A stretch of DNA of 64,000 nucleotides from Algoriphagus faecimaris (GTDB lineage Bacteria > Bacteroidota > Bacteroidia > Cytophagales > Cyclobacteriaceae). Both the position numbers and the translations under genes were made by a program. Below are positions 44,068 to 53,858 of this stretch, piece after piece. The notes below the pieces were generated by a model. It did not search any database and had not been told where the DNA came from. It saw nothing but the letters and a program-made list of their open reading frames with translations. The stretch covers positions 1 to 64,000 of the forward strand of contig NZ_FNAC01000012.1 of assembly GCF_900101705.1 (NCBI RefSeq), in the 5' to 3' direction. Within the stretch, counting starts at the first letter, position 1, and every line of letters begins with the position of its first letter.

Positions 44068-45186
44068 TTAAGAAAAACTCCATTGGGTTGTTGAAAATGC
44101 CTCCTGATCCATTGGTTCAGCAAGTAAGTTTTCCAAAACTTGATCCCAAGTACTGACCCAATTATGAAATTCTTTTGATCGGTCCTCATTTTCTAAGGAA
44201 GCCATTTCCAATCTTGAAAAATCAAAGTGAGATGCGGTTTTTCCGATTTTGGAATGAAATACCTCAAGCGCATTGCATGCCTGCTCGTATTGACCTGCGA
44301 CAGGGATGACTAAGATAGGTTTGCCCAGATACATGGCCTCACATACTGATTCAAATCCAGCTGTACAGATCAAACCCCGACATGCCGCCATGTCCTCGAG
44401 GAAACCTTTGTCATTGACTCGATGAAAAGTCAAGTTGGGTAAGGGCTGTTCTGTTTCCGCTGCTCCTTTTTTGTCCCAATAGGCCTTAACCTTTATTTTT
44501 GGATGGTTTTTAGCATAGTCGATCACTTCCTGACCATAGCCAGGATTTACCATGTAAGCTAGGTAGAAATCTCCAGGGCTTGCTCTAAGATTTTTTACTT
44601 CCTGTCGAAGTAGGGGAGGAACTACCCTTACCTTTGAGTTTTTGTGACAAGGAGGTAAAAAGGACAGGGCCAAATATTCCTTTGCGCCCCAAGAGGTAAA
44701 ATGGGTATTGAGCTGAAAAAGAAACTTCTCTAGAGGCCGGTTGGGTGCAAACCAAAAATCGGGATGTTTGGTCATGTATTGATGGCCTATAACCCAAAAT
44801 TTTGCTTTTGGGCGATATATAAGCTGATAAAGTCCTCCAAGTAAATCATAAAAATTTAAAATGATATCTGGCCGGCTTTCTTTTACAACTTGATCTATGG
44901 TTTGCAGACTTTTTCTAAAAACACCCAGTTTCAGGCAGTTTTTTCGTATGGTTTTGCCCAATTGAATTTTTTTATCAGAGGCATCACATTCAAAATTGGG
45001 ACTGTCCACCAATCGGATAGGAGCTTTTATCTCCTTTTCAAAAAATGCTGGTATTTCTCTGCGCTTGCTTTTTCCGACTAGGACCCCTGATAGTTCATGC
45101 CCCTTCTCTCGAAGTAGCTGAGAAAATGAAATCGCTTGGGTCAAATGCCCACGACCTTCGCCCTGTACGATGAATAAGAATTTCAT
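44068..45186 (-). CDS. MurG-like glycosyltransferase
   Basis: 372 residues with GT-B fold: IVQGEGRGHLTQAISFSQLL at the N-terminus and ICTAGFESVCEAMYLGKPIL in the nucleotide-binding C-terminal domain (GT28-like). Peripheral to the inner membrane. It overlaps by four bases with an LpxH-like phosphoesterase, which favours glycolipid synthesis. Donor and acceptor unknown. Final residues are variable. Confidence 0.8.
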   Translation of the reverse strand: MKFLFIVQGEGRGHLTQAISFSQLLREKGHELSGVLVGKSKRREIPAFFEKEIKAPIRLVDSPNFECDASDKKIQLGKTIRKNCLKLGVFRKSLQTIDQVVKESRPDIILNFYDLLGGLYQLIYRPKAKFWVIGHQYMTKHPDFWFAPNRPLEKFLFQLNTHFTSWGAKEYLALSFLPPCHKNSKVRVVPPLLRQEVKNLRASPGDFYLAYMVNPGYGQEVIDYAKNHPKIKVKAYWDKKGAAETEQPLPNLTFHRVNDKGFLEDMAACRGLICTAGFESVCEAMYLGKPILVIPVAGQYEQACNALEVFHSKIGKTASHFDFSRLEMASLENEDRSKEFHNWVSTWDQVLENLLAEPMDQEAFSTTQWSFS

Positions 45187-46052
45187 AGCTTTCGGAAAGC
45201 AGGGGGATTTAGCTCATCGTCTGAGGCATCAAAAGAAACCTGCTTTAAAGGGATTACAGGACTTTCTTCTCCTGCGAAGAAACTACTGACCCGAAGATCC
45301 CGGATAGATTTAAAGTCGATTTCATTGTAATAGATCAGTTGCCAGTTGCCCTCATGATCCTCGGCTAAGGCCGACATGGTTTCTACCCAGTCTCCAGAGT
45401 TCATGTATTCCACCCCGTCGATGATTCGTTTTTCGGCTTTGTGAATATGTCCGCAAATAATGCCATCACAACCTTTTGCTTTTGCCATTTTAGCCAGCTC
45501 TGTTTCGTATTGATCGATGTAGGAGACAGCAGATTTGACTTTGCCCTTGACATATTGGGAAAGCGAAAAGTAGGGTAGTCCACGCTTGAAACGGTAGTGA
45601 TTGACGATACGATTCAGCCAAAGTAAAAAGGTGTAGCCCACATCTCCTAGGTAGGCTATCCAGCGTAGATTGGTAGTAATACTATCGAAAATATCGCCAT
45701 GTGTGATAAAGTATTTTTTTCCGGCGCTTTCATAAATCATATCAGTCTGAATAGAAAGATTACCGATTTGAAGGGGTAAAATCTGATCTAAAAAATCATC
45801 ATGATTTCCCCTAAGGTAGAAGACTTTTGTCTTTTGATTGTCGATCATTTTGATCACTCGGTTAAAAAAACGGGTATGTTTTCTCTTCCAAGTTCCGGAC
45901 TTTTTGAGCTGCCAGCCGTCGATAATGTCCCCGTTGAGGATCAGGTTTTCACAGTGATACAGCTTTAGGAAACGGACGATTTCCTTGGATTTTGATCCCT
46001 TTGTTCCGAGATGAATGTCGGAGACGATGATGGTTTTGAAATGTGTCTTCAA
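45183..46052 (-). CDS. LpxH-like metallophosphoesterase
   Basis: 289 residues. Calcineurin-like phosphoesterase motifs: VSDIHLGTKG (DxH), LNGDIIDGW (GDxxD), LRGNHDDF (GNHD), and THGD and CGHIHKAE (HxH). It belongs to the UDP-2,3-diacylglucosamine diphosphatase group (COG2908), but a more typical LpxH lies at 53855, so this copy probably serves another sugar-lipid. Paired with the glycosyltransferase downstream. Confidence 0.85.
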   Translation of the reverse strand: MKTHFKTIIVSDIHLGTKGSKSKEIVRFLKLYHCENLILNGDIIDGWQLKKSGTWKRKHTRFFNRVIKMIDNQKTKVFYLRGNHDDFLDQILPLQIGNLSIQTDMIYESAGKKYFITHGDIFDSITTNLRWIAYLGDVGYTFLLWLNRIVNHYRFKRGLPYFSLSQYVKGKVKSAVSYIDQYETELAKMAKAKGCDGIICGHIHKAEKRIIDGVEYMNSGDWVETMSALAEDHEGNWQLIYYNEIDFKSIRDLRVSSFFAGEESPVIPLKQVSFDASDDELNPPAFRKL

Positions 46053-46298
46053 CCTGATTTGTTTTGGTTGAAAGGTAGGGTGCCGATTTAAATATTTGAT
46101 GTTTAGTTTGTTAAGTATTTGCTAACAATTCCAAATTTTGTTTGGCATTTGTGAAGATGATGTTAAGCAGATGTGAAAATCCCGACGAAGGGCTAAAAAG
46201 CAAGGTTTTTTGCGTAGAATTTGATTTTTACGCGAGCGGTAAAGCTTCTTTTTTACTTGGGCTATAGTTTAGATGCTTGAATATAAACTCTTAAGAAT

Positions 46299-48773
46299 AT
46301 GCAGAGAATAATTGGTGTGATTACACTCTTTTTTGCATTGACGATTGTGAATGCACAAGAGTCGGTGTACAAAGGGAATTATGAGTTGGCGGCTAGATTT
46401 TCGCCAGAAAAAGTAAGAAAAATGATCTTTTCGACCAGTGTAAGCCCCCATTGGATGAAAAAGTCTGATCGTTTTTGGTACGAATATGAGACGAGTGATG
46501 GTAAGAATTGGTATGTGGTCGATCCTGTCCGAAAGACAAAAAGCGAATTATTTGATCGAGACAAATTAGCGGCTGAAATCACTAAGGCAGTCAAAGACCC
46601 TTTTGATGGACAGCATTTGAAGTTGGATGACATGAAGCTGATGGATGATGAAAATACCATCCGCTTCAAAGTGAAAAGTACAGCTGATGTCATCAAGTCG
46701 GATTGGGAAGAAATCAAGGAAAAGAATAAAAATGCGAAAGACTCCCTAGAGAAAAAAGTGCATACTTTTCTTTGGAATATTGCTACGCAGACTTTGACTG
46801 AAATCGAAACGGAGAAAGGTCCTAAGCGGCTCTCTTGGGCTAATATTGCTCCTGACTCTTCAAAAGTGGTCTACTCCAAAAACTTTAACCTATACTGGAT
46901 GGATAAAGAAAACTTTTTGAAGGCGGTAAAGGATGAAAAGGATTCTACCATCGTGGAGAATCAGTTGACTGAGGATGGAGAAAAGGATTACGAGTACGGC
47001 TGGGGAGGCCGGGGAGATGATAATGTGCAGGAAGAAAAGAAAAAGGATGACCGAAAGCGGGTAGGGGTTCTTTGGAGCTCAGATTCCAAGCAATTTGTGC
47101 TTACACGTACCGATCAGCGTGAAGTAAAAGATCTGTGGGTCATTCATAATACACGCAACCCGCGTCCTACTTTGGAAACGTATAAGTATGCTATGCCGGG
47201 AGAAAAAGAGCAGCCTCAGACTGAGTTGCTTCATTTTTCTTTTGAGAAAATGGAGTTGAATAAGCTCCCGATTTCCACCTTCAAGGATCAGACGATTTCT
47301 CTATGGTCTACGACTCCAGCTGCAAATACTCGAGACGATGATTTTCGTCCGGCTATTTGGTTAGGAGATTTGAATGAGTTCTATTTTGCGATTACCAGTC
47401 GAGATTTGAAGCGAGTGGATGTGGTCAGATGGAATATAGCTACCAATGAAAAGGAAGTAGTCATAGAAGAGCGATCCAATACCTACATTGATTTTACCAA
47501 GCTGGAACTGGTCGGTAATGACCTGATCTGGTGGTCTGAGCGAGATGGTTGGGGTCACCTCTACCTATACGGTAAAGATGGTACGATGAAGCGCCAATTG
47601 ACCTCAGGACCTTTTCATGTGGGTGGTGTAGCACGAGTGGATGAACGCAATCGCAAAGTCTATTTTGTGGCCAATGGGAGAGAAAAAGAGGAAGACCCTT
47701 ATTACGAGCATTTGTACAGTGTGAGTATGGATGGAGGAGCCATTAGCCTGCTGAATGCCGGTGATTATAATCATGACATTGACATCAACGACAATGCCTC
47801 TTTCTTTGTCGAAACCTACTCTAGAGTAAATACTACACCTGTTTCGGTACTTCGGGATAGAAATGGGAATAAGGTGATGGATTTGGAAACAGCAGATTTG
47901 AGCCGGCTTTTTGCCGCAGGCTATCAGTTTCCTGAGCCATTCAAGTTTAAGGCAGATGATGGCATCACCGATCTCTATGGGGTGATGTATAAGCCCTTTG
48001 ATTTTGATTCGACCAGAAAATATCCGCTGGTCCAGTACGTATACCCTGGTCCTCAGACGGAGGCAGTAAATAAGGCCTTTGGAAGATCGTTTGACCGAAC
48101 AGATCGTTTGGCGCAGTTTGGTTTTGTAGTTGTCACTTTGGGTAACCGTGGAGGACATCCTGCACGATCCAAGTGGTATCATAACTATGGATACGGCAAC
48201 CTCAGAGATTATGGTTTGGCAGATAAGAAAGCTGCAGTGGATCAGTTGGCAGATCGACACTCCTTCATTGATCGAAACAAAGTGGGGATTCATGGACACT
48301 CCGGAGGTGGATTTATGTCCACTGCGGCCATGCTAGTGTACCCTGAGGTGTTCAAAGTAGCTGTTTCCTCTGCGGGAAATCATGAAAACAACATTTATAA
48401 CCGTTGGTGGTCAGAGAAGCATCACGGCGTACAGGAACGTATTTCTCCAAAGGGAGACACTACTTTTGTCTACCAAATCGAAAAGAATCCGGATTTGGCC
48501 AAAAATCTAAAAGGACACCTGATGCTATCGACTGGAGATGTAGACAACAATGTGCACCCCGCAGGTACCCTTCGAATGGCTGATGCTTTGATCAAAGCAG
48601 GCAAGCGATTTGAATTGGTTGTCTTACCAGGTCAGCGGCATGGATATGGTCCAATGGCTGAGTATTTCTTCTGGAAAATGGGAGATTACTTTGTTCGTCA
48701 CTTGTTGGGAGACAATACGCCACCACCTGTGGATATGGTCGAAATGCAGCGGGATAAACCCCAGGATAAGTAA
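46299..48773 (+). CDS. S9-family prolyl oligopeptidase (DPP-IV-like)
   Basis: 824 residues with a signal peptide (ending IVNAQ), so exported. The N-terminal beta-propeller covers about residues 30-500; the alpha/beta-hydrolase domain contains IHGHSGGGFMSTAAM (nucleophile Ser in GHSGG), STGDVDNNVHP (Asp) and GQRHGYGPMAEYF (His). Such enzymes release N-terminal dipeptides after Pro or Ala from peptides in the periplasm. It stands alone with a strong terminator downstream. Confidence 0.92.
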   Translation: MQRIIGVITLFFALTIVNAQESVYKGNYELAARFSPEKVRKMIFSTSVSPHWMKKSDRFWYEYETSDGKNWYVVDPVRKTKSELFDRDKLAAEITKAVKDPFDGQHLKLDDMKLMDDENTIRFKVKSTADVIKSDWEEIKEKNKNAKDSLEKKVHTFLWNIATQTLTEIETEKGPKRLSWANIAPDSSKVVYSKNFNLYWMDKENFLKAVKDEKDSTIVENQLTEDGEKDYEYGWGGRGDDNVQEEKKKDDRKRVGVLWSSDSKQFVLTRTDQREVKDLWVIHNTRNPRPTLETYKYAMPGEKEQPQTELLHFSFEKMELNKLPISTFKDQTISLWSTTPAANTRDDDFRPAIWLGDLNEFYFAITSRDLKRVDVVRWNIATNEKEVVIEERSNTYIDFTKLELVGNDLIWWSERDGWGHLYLYGKDGTMKRQLTSGPFHVGGVARVDERNRKVYFVANGREKEEDPYYEHLYSVSMDGGAISLLNAGDYNHDIDINDNASFFVETYSRVNTTPVSVLRDRNGNKVMDLETADLSRLFAAGYQFPEPFKFKADDGITDLYGVMYKPFDFDSTRKYPLVQYVYPGPQTEAVNKAFGRSFDRTDRLAQFGFVVVTLGNRGGHPARSKWYHNYGYGNLRDYGLADKKAAVDQLADRHSFIDRNKVGIHGHSGGGFMSTAAMLVYPEVFKVAVSSAGNHENNIYNRWWSEKHHGVQERISPKGDTTFVYQIEKNPDLAKNLKGHLMLSTGDVDNNVHPAGTLRMADALIKAGKRFELVVLPGQRHGYGPMAEYFFWKMGDYFVRHLLGDNTPPPVDMVEMQRDKPQDK

Positions 48774-48807
48774 GTTTATTATTGGAATCGAAACGAGAAC
48801 AAAAAGT

Positions 48808-48850
48808 AAGACCTTTGATTCTGGAAAATCCAGAATCAAAGGTCTTTTTA
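48808..48850 (+). terminator. Strong terminator after the S9 peptidase
   Basis: Perfect 18-bp stem (arms 48808-48825 and 48829-48846) with a three-base loop and T5 tail. Stem length is unusual for a simple terminator. Confidence 0.9.
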
Positions 48851-48923
48851 TGTTATAGAAGGGTCAACAGAGGGGGATTTTCCTGCCCTCCTTCGTGGAG
48901 GAATTCATGGTAAAGAAGCCCAG

Positions 48924-49277
48924 CTACTTGAACTCCTTTATCCGAAGGGTGTAATGGATGGAATCCTCAAATTTCTTAATCGGCATGGTGCTTTGAGTTT
49001 CTGGAAAACGGTAAATGGGCATTTCAGCCGTTGGGGATGGCCTGGGTGTAGCGGACATTTCTCGATCCAAAAAAGGAGTTTTTGGGATGAAAACACTTGC
49101 CGAATCCAATAAAAAAGAGTCCTTTTTGCCAAAATCCAAATCGCTGAGACGATCTTTCAGTGGTGGGATGAATTTTTTTAAATCTTCAATACTAAGTTTT
49201 TTTTCTTCCCGCTCTTGAGCAAATCCGAATAGTATTACTCCAAAAGTCAACACCAGAACGCTGATTAGATACTTCAT
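48924..49277 (-). CDS. Small exported protein, unknown function
   Basis: 117 residues with a signal peptide ending near GFAQ, then a charged region (REEKKLSIEDLKKFIPPL, RLSDLDFGKKDSF) and a proline-containing tail. There is no known domain. It is transcribed away from the next gene and shows no operon partner. Confidence 0.55.
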   Translation of the reverse strand: MKYLISVLVLTFGVILFGFAQEREEKKLSIEDLKKFIPPLKDRLSDLDFGKKDSFLLDSASVFIPKTPFLDREMSATPRPSPTAEMPIYRFPETQSTMPIKKFEDSIHYTLRIKEFK

Positions 49278-49607
49278 AGGTTGATTGGATTATTAAGGAT
49301 AACTCCTCATTAAACGGAAGGTGTTTGGCAATGGTTACTCAAAATAAGTAGGATCTGCTCATTAGAATTCGTTTTCCTGTTAAAATTTCTTTAGCCAAAT
49401 GATTCGTGTCTTTCCAGGAATGCAATTCAAGATGACCCCAACATCGAGATTGGCCACCTAGGAGGAGCTTTTTAAGTAAAGGGAAAAAAACTATCTGAAT
49501 GGCATCCCAAGCCTGGGAAAGGAAAAGATAGCAGACTTACCGGTTGAAGGTTTATTTTTGAAATAGGGTAAGACCTAGTCTCAGGCTATTTAATGATTCA
49601 CAGGTTT
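49278..49607. other. Intergenic region, 330 bases
   Basis: No gene, hairpin or repeat was found that I can support. The stretch is not clearly coding on either strand. Confidence 0.5.
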
Positions 49608-50951
49608 TTACCCATTAAAGATAAGTTTAAAAGTCGTCCCTTCACCCAAAGTTGACTTGACTTGTATATTGCCTTTGTGGCGGCGCATAATCTGCTTGGA
49701 CAGACTGAGGCCGATACCTGAGCCTTTTTTCTTAGTAGTAAAGAAAGGGATGAAAATTTTACCGAGCGCTTCCTCTTCTATTCCTTTTCCGGTATCACAT
49801 ACCTCGATAATGATTTTACCGGCTTCATCGATATAGGCACGCAATCGGATGATTTTTTTATCAGAATCTTCTACTGCCTGAATGGCATTCTGCGTCAAAT
49901 TGATCAGGACCTGCTCGATCTGTGTCTGATCGCCAAAGAGGATCAACTCCTCCGGTTCTAGCTCTCGGATAACTTGGATACTTTCGGACTCTATTTGATG
50001 CTGAAGCAAAACCTCCAACTGCTCAAAAAGACTGGAAATTCGAATACTGGTAAATTTAGGTGCAGGAATATGTGCCAAACTCCTGAAATCTGAGACAAAG
50101 CTGATCAATCCCTCGCTTCGCTTTTCGATGGTGCTGATTCCCATCATGCAGTCCTCCATATCAGAAGGGCTGAGGGGTTCGTTATGCTCCATTCTATCTT
50201 CGATTTCACCTTTGAGCGTACCCGCCAATGAGGAAATCGGAGCAATGGAGTTCATGATTTCGTGGGTAAGGATTTTGACGAGATTTTGCCAAGCTTCCAT
50301 CTCTTTTTCTTCCAGTTCTGATTGAATATTTTGGAGTGAGACGAGTTTGAATTTTTCACCCCGCATCAGCAGCTCGATGACATAGACAGAGAGCTGCATG
50401 ATTCCGTCGGGATGTGCTATTTTGATCAGTTCGCTTCCTCCGGTTCTCAGGTTTTGAATGGCTAAGTGAAGCTCTTTATTGATGTTTTCGATCTCAGAGA
50501 TATTTTTCAGATCATCTACGTTGAGGATTCGTTTGGCAGCCACATTAAAGATCTGGATTTCACCATTTTCACCATAGGTCAGTAGGCCTATGCTCAAGTG
50601 CTTGAAGACAGATCGGAAGTACTGATAATTGGCTTCTTTTTCGGCTTGGTCTTCTTTTAGTTTGGCCAGAATGGCATTAAACTCAATGTGTAGGTCATCT
50701 GTCTCCGTGCCGTCAAATTTTACAGGATAGACCTGTGTGTAGTTGTCTTGTTTGATATTGTCCAGAAAGGTGCGGACTTTTTTGAAGGAGCTTTCGGAAA
50801 AGCGAACCAAAAGAATAATCTGAAAAATCACTAAAATGATGAAAAGGGAAGTCATAAAGACTCCCCATTCATCAAGCATGGTGTAGGATAAAAAGAAAAG
50901 TGTAACAGCTAGTAGGACGATGCGTCCAAGCAAGCCAACCTTATAATCCAT
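49608..50951 (-). CDS. NtrB-type sensor histidine kinase
   Basis: 447 residues: two N-terminal membrane spans, a HAMP/PAS-like linker (TFLDNIKQDNYTQV onward), a HisKA domain with H230 in KILTHEIMNSIAPIS, and an ATPase domain with NLTQNAIQAV (N box), EVCDTGKGIEEEAL (D box) and KKGSGIGLSLSKQIM (G box). It would autophosphorylate H230 and pass phosphate to its operon partner, the sigma-54-type regulator, whose gene it overlaps by 11 bases. The signal is unknown. Confidence 0.92.
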   Translation of the reverse strand: MDYKVGLLGRIVLLAVTLFFLSYTMLDEWGVFMTSLFIILVIFQIILLVRFSESSFKKVRTFLDNIKQDNYTQVYPVKFDGTETDDLHIEFNAILAKLKEDQAEKEANYQYFRSVFKHLSIGLLTYGENGEIQIFNVAAKRILNVDDLKNISEIENINKELHLAIQNLRTGGSELIKIAHPDGIMQLSVYVIELLMRGEKFKLVSLQNIQSELEEKEMEAWQNLVKILTHEIMNSIAPISSLAGTLKGEIEDRMEHNEPLSPSDMEDCMMGISTIEKRSEGLISFVSDFRSLAHIPAPKFTSIRISSLFEQLEVLLQHQIESESIQVIRELEPEELILFGDQTQIEQVLINLTQNAIQAVEDSDKKIIRLRAYIDEAGKIIIEVCDTGKGIEEEALGKIFIPFFTTKKKGSGIGLSLSKQIMRRHKGNIQVKSTLGEGTTFKLIFNG

Positions 50952-52323
50952 ATTTTTCTAATCTGCGATAAAGAGAAGCTCTTGTCAACCCAAGTTCTTT
51001 AGCTGCTTTCGAAATATTGCCTCCATTTTTGTCAATCGCCCGCTGAATGGTGCTTCGCTCCATATCATCTAAATTGAGTGTATTGCTGGCAGGGGCTTTT
51101 TCTGAAGCCGGCTTGGCTGAGAGAAAGAAGAAGTCTCTTGAATCAAGCTCGTCGCCTTCTGCCATAATGATGGCCCGCTCAATAGCATGCTGTAGCTCTC
51201 GGATGTTTCCTGGCCAAGGATATCGCTGTAGCAGTTCCATGGCGGTAGCTCGGAAGCCCTTGAAGTTTTTCCTGTATTTTTGAGCGTATTGTTTTAGAAA
51301 GTGATTGGCCAAATTAGGGATATCATCCTGACGCTCTCTCAGTGGAGGAAGGAAGATCTCCACTGTATTGATCCTGTAGAGCAAATCTTGACGAAAGGTG
51401 TTTTCCATGACCATTTCATGCACATGCATATTGGTAGCGCAGATTAATCTGATGTCTACCGGAATGGCCTTATTGGTTCCGATTCGGGTGACTTCTCTTC
51501 TTTGGAGGACAGTGAGTAGTTTGGATTGAAGAGGCATGGAAAGGTTTCCTATTTCATCCAGAAATAAGGTCCCTTTGTCTGCGATTTCAAAGCGCCCGGC
51601 TCGGTCATCTTTGGCATCGGTAAAAGCGCCCCGCTTATGTCCAAATAGCTCTGATTCAAAAAGCGTTTCGGTGATAGCCCCCATATCCACACCCACAAAT
51701 ATTTCATCTTTGCGAAGCGAGCGCTCATGAATGGCCCGAGCGATGAGCTCTTTTCCGGTTCCGTTTTCTCCAAGGATTAAAATATTTGCATCTGTCTGAG
51801 CTACCTTGTCAATGATGGAAAAGATATTTTTCATCGAGGCGGAATTTCCGATGATATCTGTGTAGGGCTTTTTCAGATCAGATTGTAGCTGCTTCTGCTT
51901 TTTCTGAAGCTTGTCCACCTCGTTGTAGCTTTCTTTAAGTTTGATCGCTGCCGAAAGTGTGGCGAGAAGTTTTTCATTTTGCCAGGGCTTGAGGATAAAA
52001 TCAGTGGCACCTTCTTTTAATGCCTGAACTGCCATTTCTACATCCCCAAATGCTGTAATTAAAATCACTACTGCCTTGGGGTCTATTTCTTTGATTTGGT
52101 TTAGCCAATAAAAGCCCTCCTTTCCGGAAGTCGTGTCCTCACGGAAATTCATGTCCAAAAGGATCACGTCGTAATTATTATTGTTGATCAAAAAGGGAAT
52201 TCTTCGGGGATCCTTTTCGATCATGACTTCTTTTGCATGTTTTTTTAACAGCATTTTAGCGGCAAAGAGCAAGTCTTCATTATCATCTATGATGAGGATT
52301 TTTCCTAAATCTTGATTTTCCAT
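50941..52323 (-). CDS. Sigma-54-dependent NtrC-type response regulator
   Basis: 460 residues: receiver domain with phospho-acceptor D57 (DVILLDMNF), AAA+ domain with Walker A GENGTGKE, the sigma-54 contact loop GAFTDA, and a C-terminal Fis-type helix-turn-helix (GNISKAAKELGLTRASLYRR). First gene of the operon with the kinase. It requires RpoN to activate target promoters, which are not obvious here. Confidence 0.93.
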   Translation of the reverse strand: MENQDLGKILIIDDNEDLLFAAKMLLKKHAKEVMIEKDPRRIPFLINNNNYDVILLDMNFREDTTSGKEGFYWLNQIKEIDPKAVVILITAFGDVEMAVQALKEGATDFILKPWQNEKLLATLSAAIKLKESYNEVDKLQKKQKQLQSDLKKPYTDIIGNSASMKNIFSIIDKVAQTDANILILGENGTGKELIARAIHERSLRKDEIFVGVDMGAITETLFESELFGHKRGAFTDAKDDRAGRFEIADKGTLFLDEIGNLSMPLQSKLLTVLQRREVTRIGTNKAIPVDIRLICATNMHVHEMVMENTFRQDLLYRINTVEIFLPPLRERQDDIPNLANHFLKQYAQKYRKNFKGFRATAMELLQRYPWPGNIRELQHAIERAIIMAEGDELDSRDFFFLSAKPASEKAPASNTLNLDDMERSTIQRAIDKNGGNISKAAKELGLTRASLYRRLEKYGL

Positions 52324-52487
52324 TACAGTAGGGTTACGCTAGCATTGTTGGGAAAATTATGCCAAGTCCAATTTAAGGCAAATTAGGCATCTTTAGGAAA
52401 AAAAATGTCCGAATTTGTACGATTTTATATCATTACCGAACAAAAAAGCGGACAGTTTGCTGATTTTCAAGCCCCACTTATAATTTG

Positions 52488-52495
52488 TATCTTTG
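52488..52495 (+). promoter_or_regulatory. Candidate -7 promoter box
   Basis: TATCTTTG fits TAnnTTTG and ends 28 bases before the FKBP ATG (52524). The -33 position reads TTC rather than TTG. Confidence 0.4.
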
Positions 52496-52523
52496 TGCTT
52501 TAATCAAAAAAAGAATAATTATC

Positions 52524-52949
52524 ATGCAAGCAAAAAAAGGTGATAACGTACAAGTACACTACACAGGGAAATTGGAAGACGGGAGCGTATTTGACTCTTC
52601 TGTACAGCGAGAACCGCTAGGATTTACCTTAGGTGGTGGGCAGATGATTCAAGGATTTGACACGGCCGTTCATGGAATGGTTGTTGGTGATAAAAAGACA
52701 GTAACCATCCCCGCAGCCGAGGCTTATGGAGAGCGTAGAGATGATATGATGATCGATGTGCCTTTGACTCAGGTGCCTGAAAATATCAAGCCTGAAATCG
52801 GAATGCAATTAACTCTTCAGGGAGGTAACGGACAGCCTATGCCGGTGACCGTCACCAACATGGACGAAGAGAAAATTACCTTAGATGCAAACCATCAATT
52901 GGCTGGGAAAGATTTGATTTTTGACATTGAGTTAGTGAAAATCGGATAA
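52524..52949 (+). CDS. FKBP-type peptidyl-prolyl isomerase
   Basis: 141 residues from the ATG at 52524 (MQAKKGDNVQVHYTGKLEDG); the open frame upstream of it lies in the promoter. It has a SlyD-like arrangement: FDSSVQREPLGFTLGGGQMI, IPAAEAYGERRDDMM and GNGQPMPVTVTNM, with the insert-in-flap domain between. It catalyses prolyl cis-trans change and helps folding. The C-terminal His-rich metal tail of E. coli SlyD is absent. Monocistronic. Confidence 0.92.
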   Translation: MQAKKGDNVQVHYTGKLEDGSVFDSSVQREPLGFTLGGGQMIQGFDTAVHGMVVGDKKTVTIPAAEAYGERRDDMMIDVPLTQVPENIKPEIGMQLTLQGGNGQPMPVTVTNMDEEKITLDANHQLAGKDLIFDIELVKIG

Positions 52950-52970
52950 TTTCTCGCATCAAAATTGCGA

Positions 52971-53007
52971 AAGCTTGATTTGGAATTTTCCGAATCAGGC
53001 TTTTTTT
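52971..53007 (+). terminator. Terminator after FKBP gene
   Basis: Arms around 52971-52980 and 52993-53000 (AAGC-TGATT against AATCA-GCTT, one bulged mismatch), followed by T7. Confidence 0.65.
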
Positions 53008-53027
53008 AGGATTGATTTTTTTTGTTG

Positions 53028-53858
53028 CTAGTTTAATTTTTTCAAGGCTTCGGGAATCAAAAATAGCTCAATTCTATCCGGGTAAACGAGTGCCATTCTT
53101 TCTTGACCTAATTGGATTTCTTTTGCATTTCTCCCTTTTAAATCTAGAATCACTTCAGTCTTGCCAGTGGGTAAATGATAGAACCATACCTCCTGACCTT
53201 CTACCCAAAGTAATCTATCCTTGAAGTAGCAAATTCTATCAAAAGAGGGTAGGGAGAGTGTTTCTAATAGGTTAGCTTGATTGTCAAAAATAAAAACACC
53301 TGAACTCCGAGTATTCATAAAAAGACGATTCTTTATCTCCCTGAGTTCTACTACTACAAGTTGTTCTTGATTGAGTATCAAATTGAGGGGTTGCTGATCG
53401 AGAATAGCTTTACGGCGATAGTCCATCCTTTTGAGACTGAAGTCGGATTCATCCCAGATCCAAATTATATTGGCATTGCCCAAAGTAGAAGCTTTGGCCA
53501 AATTGACCTCTGGAAAAGGATACCTTCCCTCTGAGACGGGGTTTAGAAAGCGGTCCAAAATTCGAAATTCCTGGCGATCTTCCGAGAAAGTGAAGACCGT
53601 CACAGTCCACGCTGCTTCTAGCTGCTGCAGTCGGCCTTGCTGAAGAGGTGAGAAATAATTGATTTGATCTCCGTTTTCATCAAATAAATAAAGATCCCCT
53701 TGGGCATTGGAAAGGTAAAGCTGATCCCTAGTGTCAAAGGACAGAAGATCACTATCTGAAACCGTGATCGTGGCGATAGGTGAGGAGTGTAGGACGTCTT
53801 GAGCGGAACCCTTGAATAGGATACTGAAAAGGAGAATTAAGATGCCAATTCTTTTCAT
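53028..53858 (-). CDS. Exported propeller-like protein, unknown function
   Basis: 276 residues with a signal peptide (ending GSAQ) and short beta repeats such as DQLYLSNAQGDLYLFDENGD and NIIWIWDESDFSLKR, as in small six-bladed propellers. Its ATG overlaps the stop of the lpxH gene by four bases, so the two are coupled, a common bacteroidetal arrangement. No metal or catalytic motif is seen. Confidence 0.65.
   Translation of the reverse strand: MKRIGILILLFSILFKGSAQDVLHSSPIATITVSDSDLLSFDTRDQLYLSNAQGDLYLFDENGDQINYFSPLQQGRLQQLEAAWTVTVFTFSEDRQEFRILDRFLNPVSEGRYPFPEVNLAKASTLGNANIIWIWDESDFSLKRMDYRRKAILDQQPLNLILNQEQLVVVELREIKNRLFMNTRSSGVFIFDNQANLLETLSLPSFDRICYFKDRLLWVEGQEVWFYHLPTGKTEVILDLKGRNAKEIQLGQERMALVYPDRIELFLIPEALKKLN

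Noticed and set aside
47604-48299. 231-residue minus-strand ORF inside the S9 peptidase
   Set aside because: Shadow frame; the plus strand encodes the catalytic serine region here.
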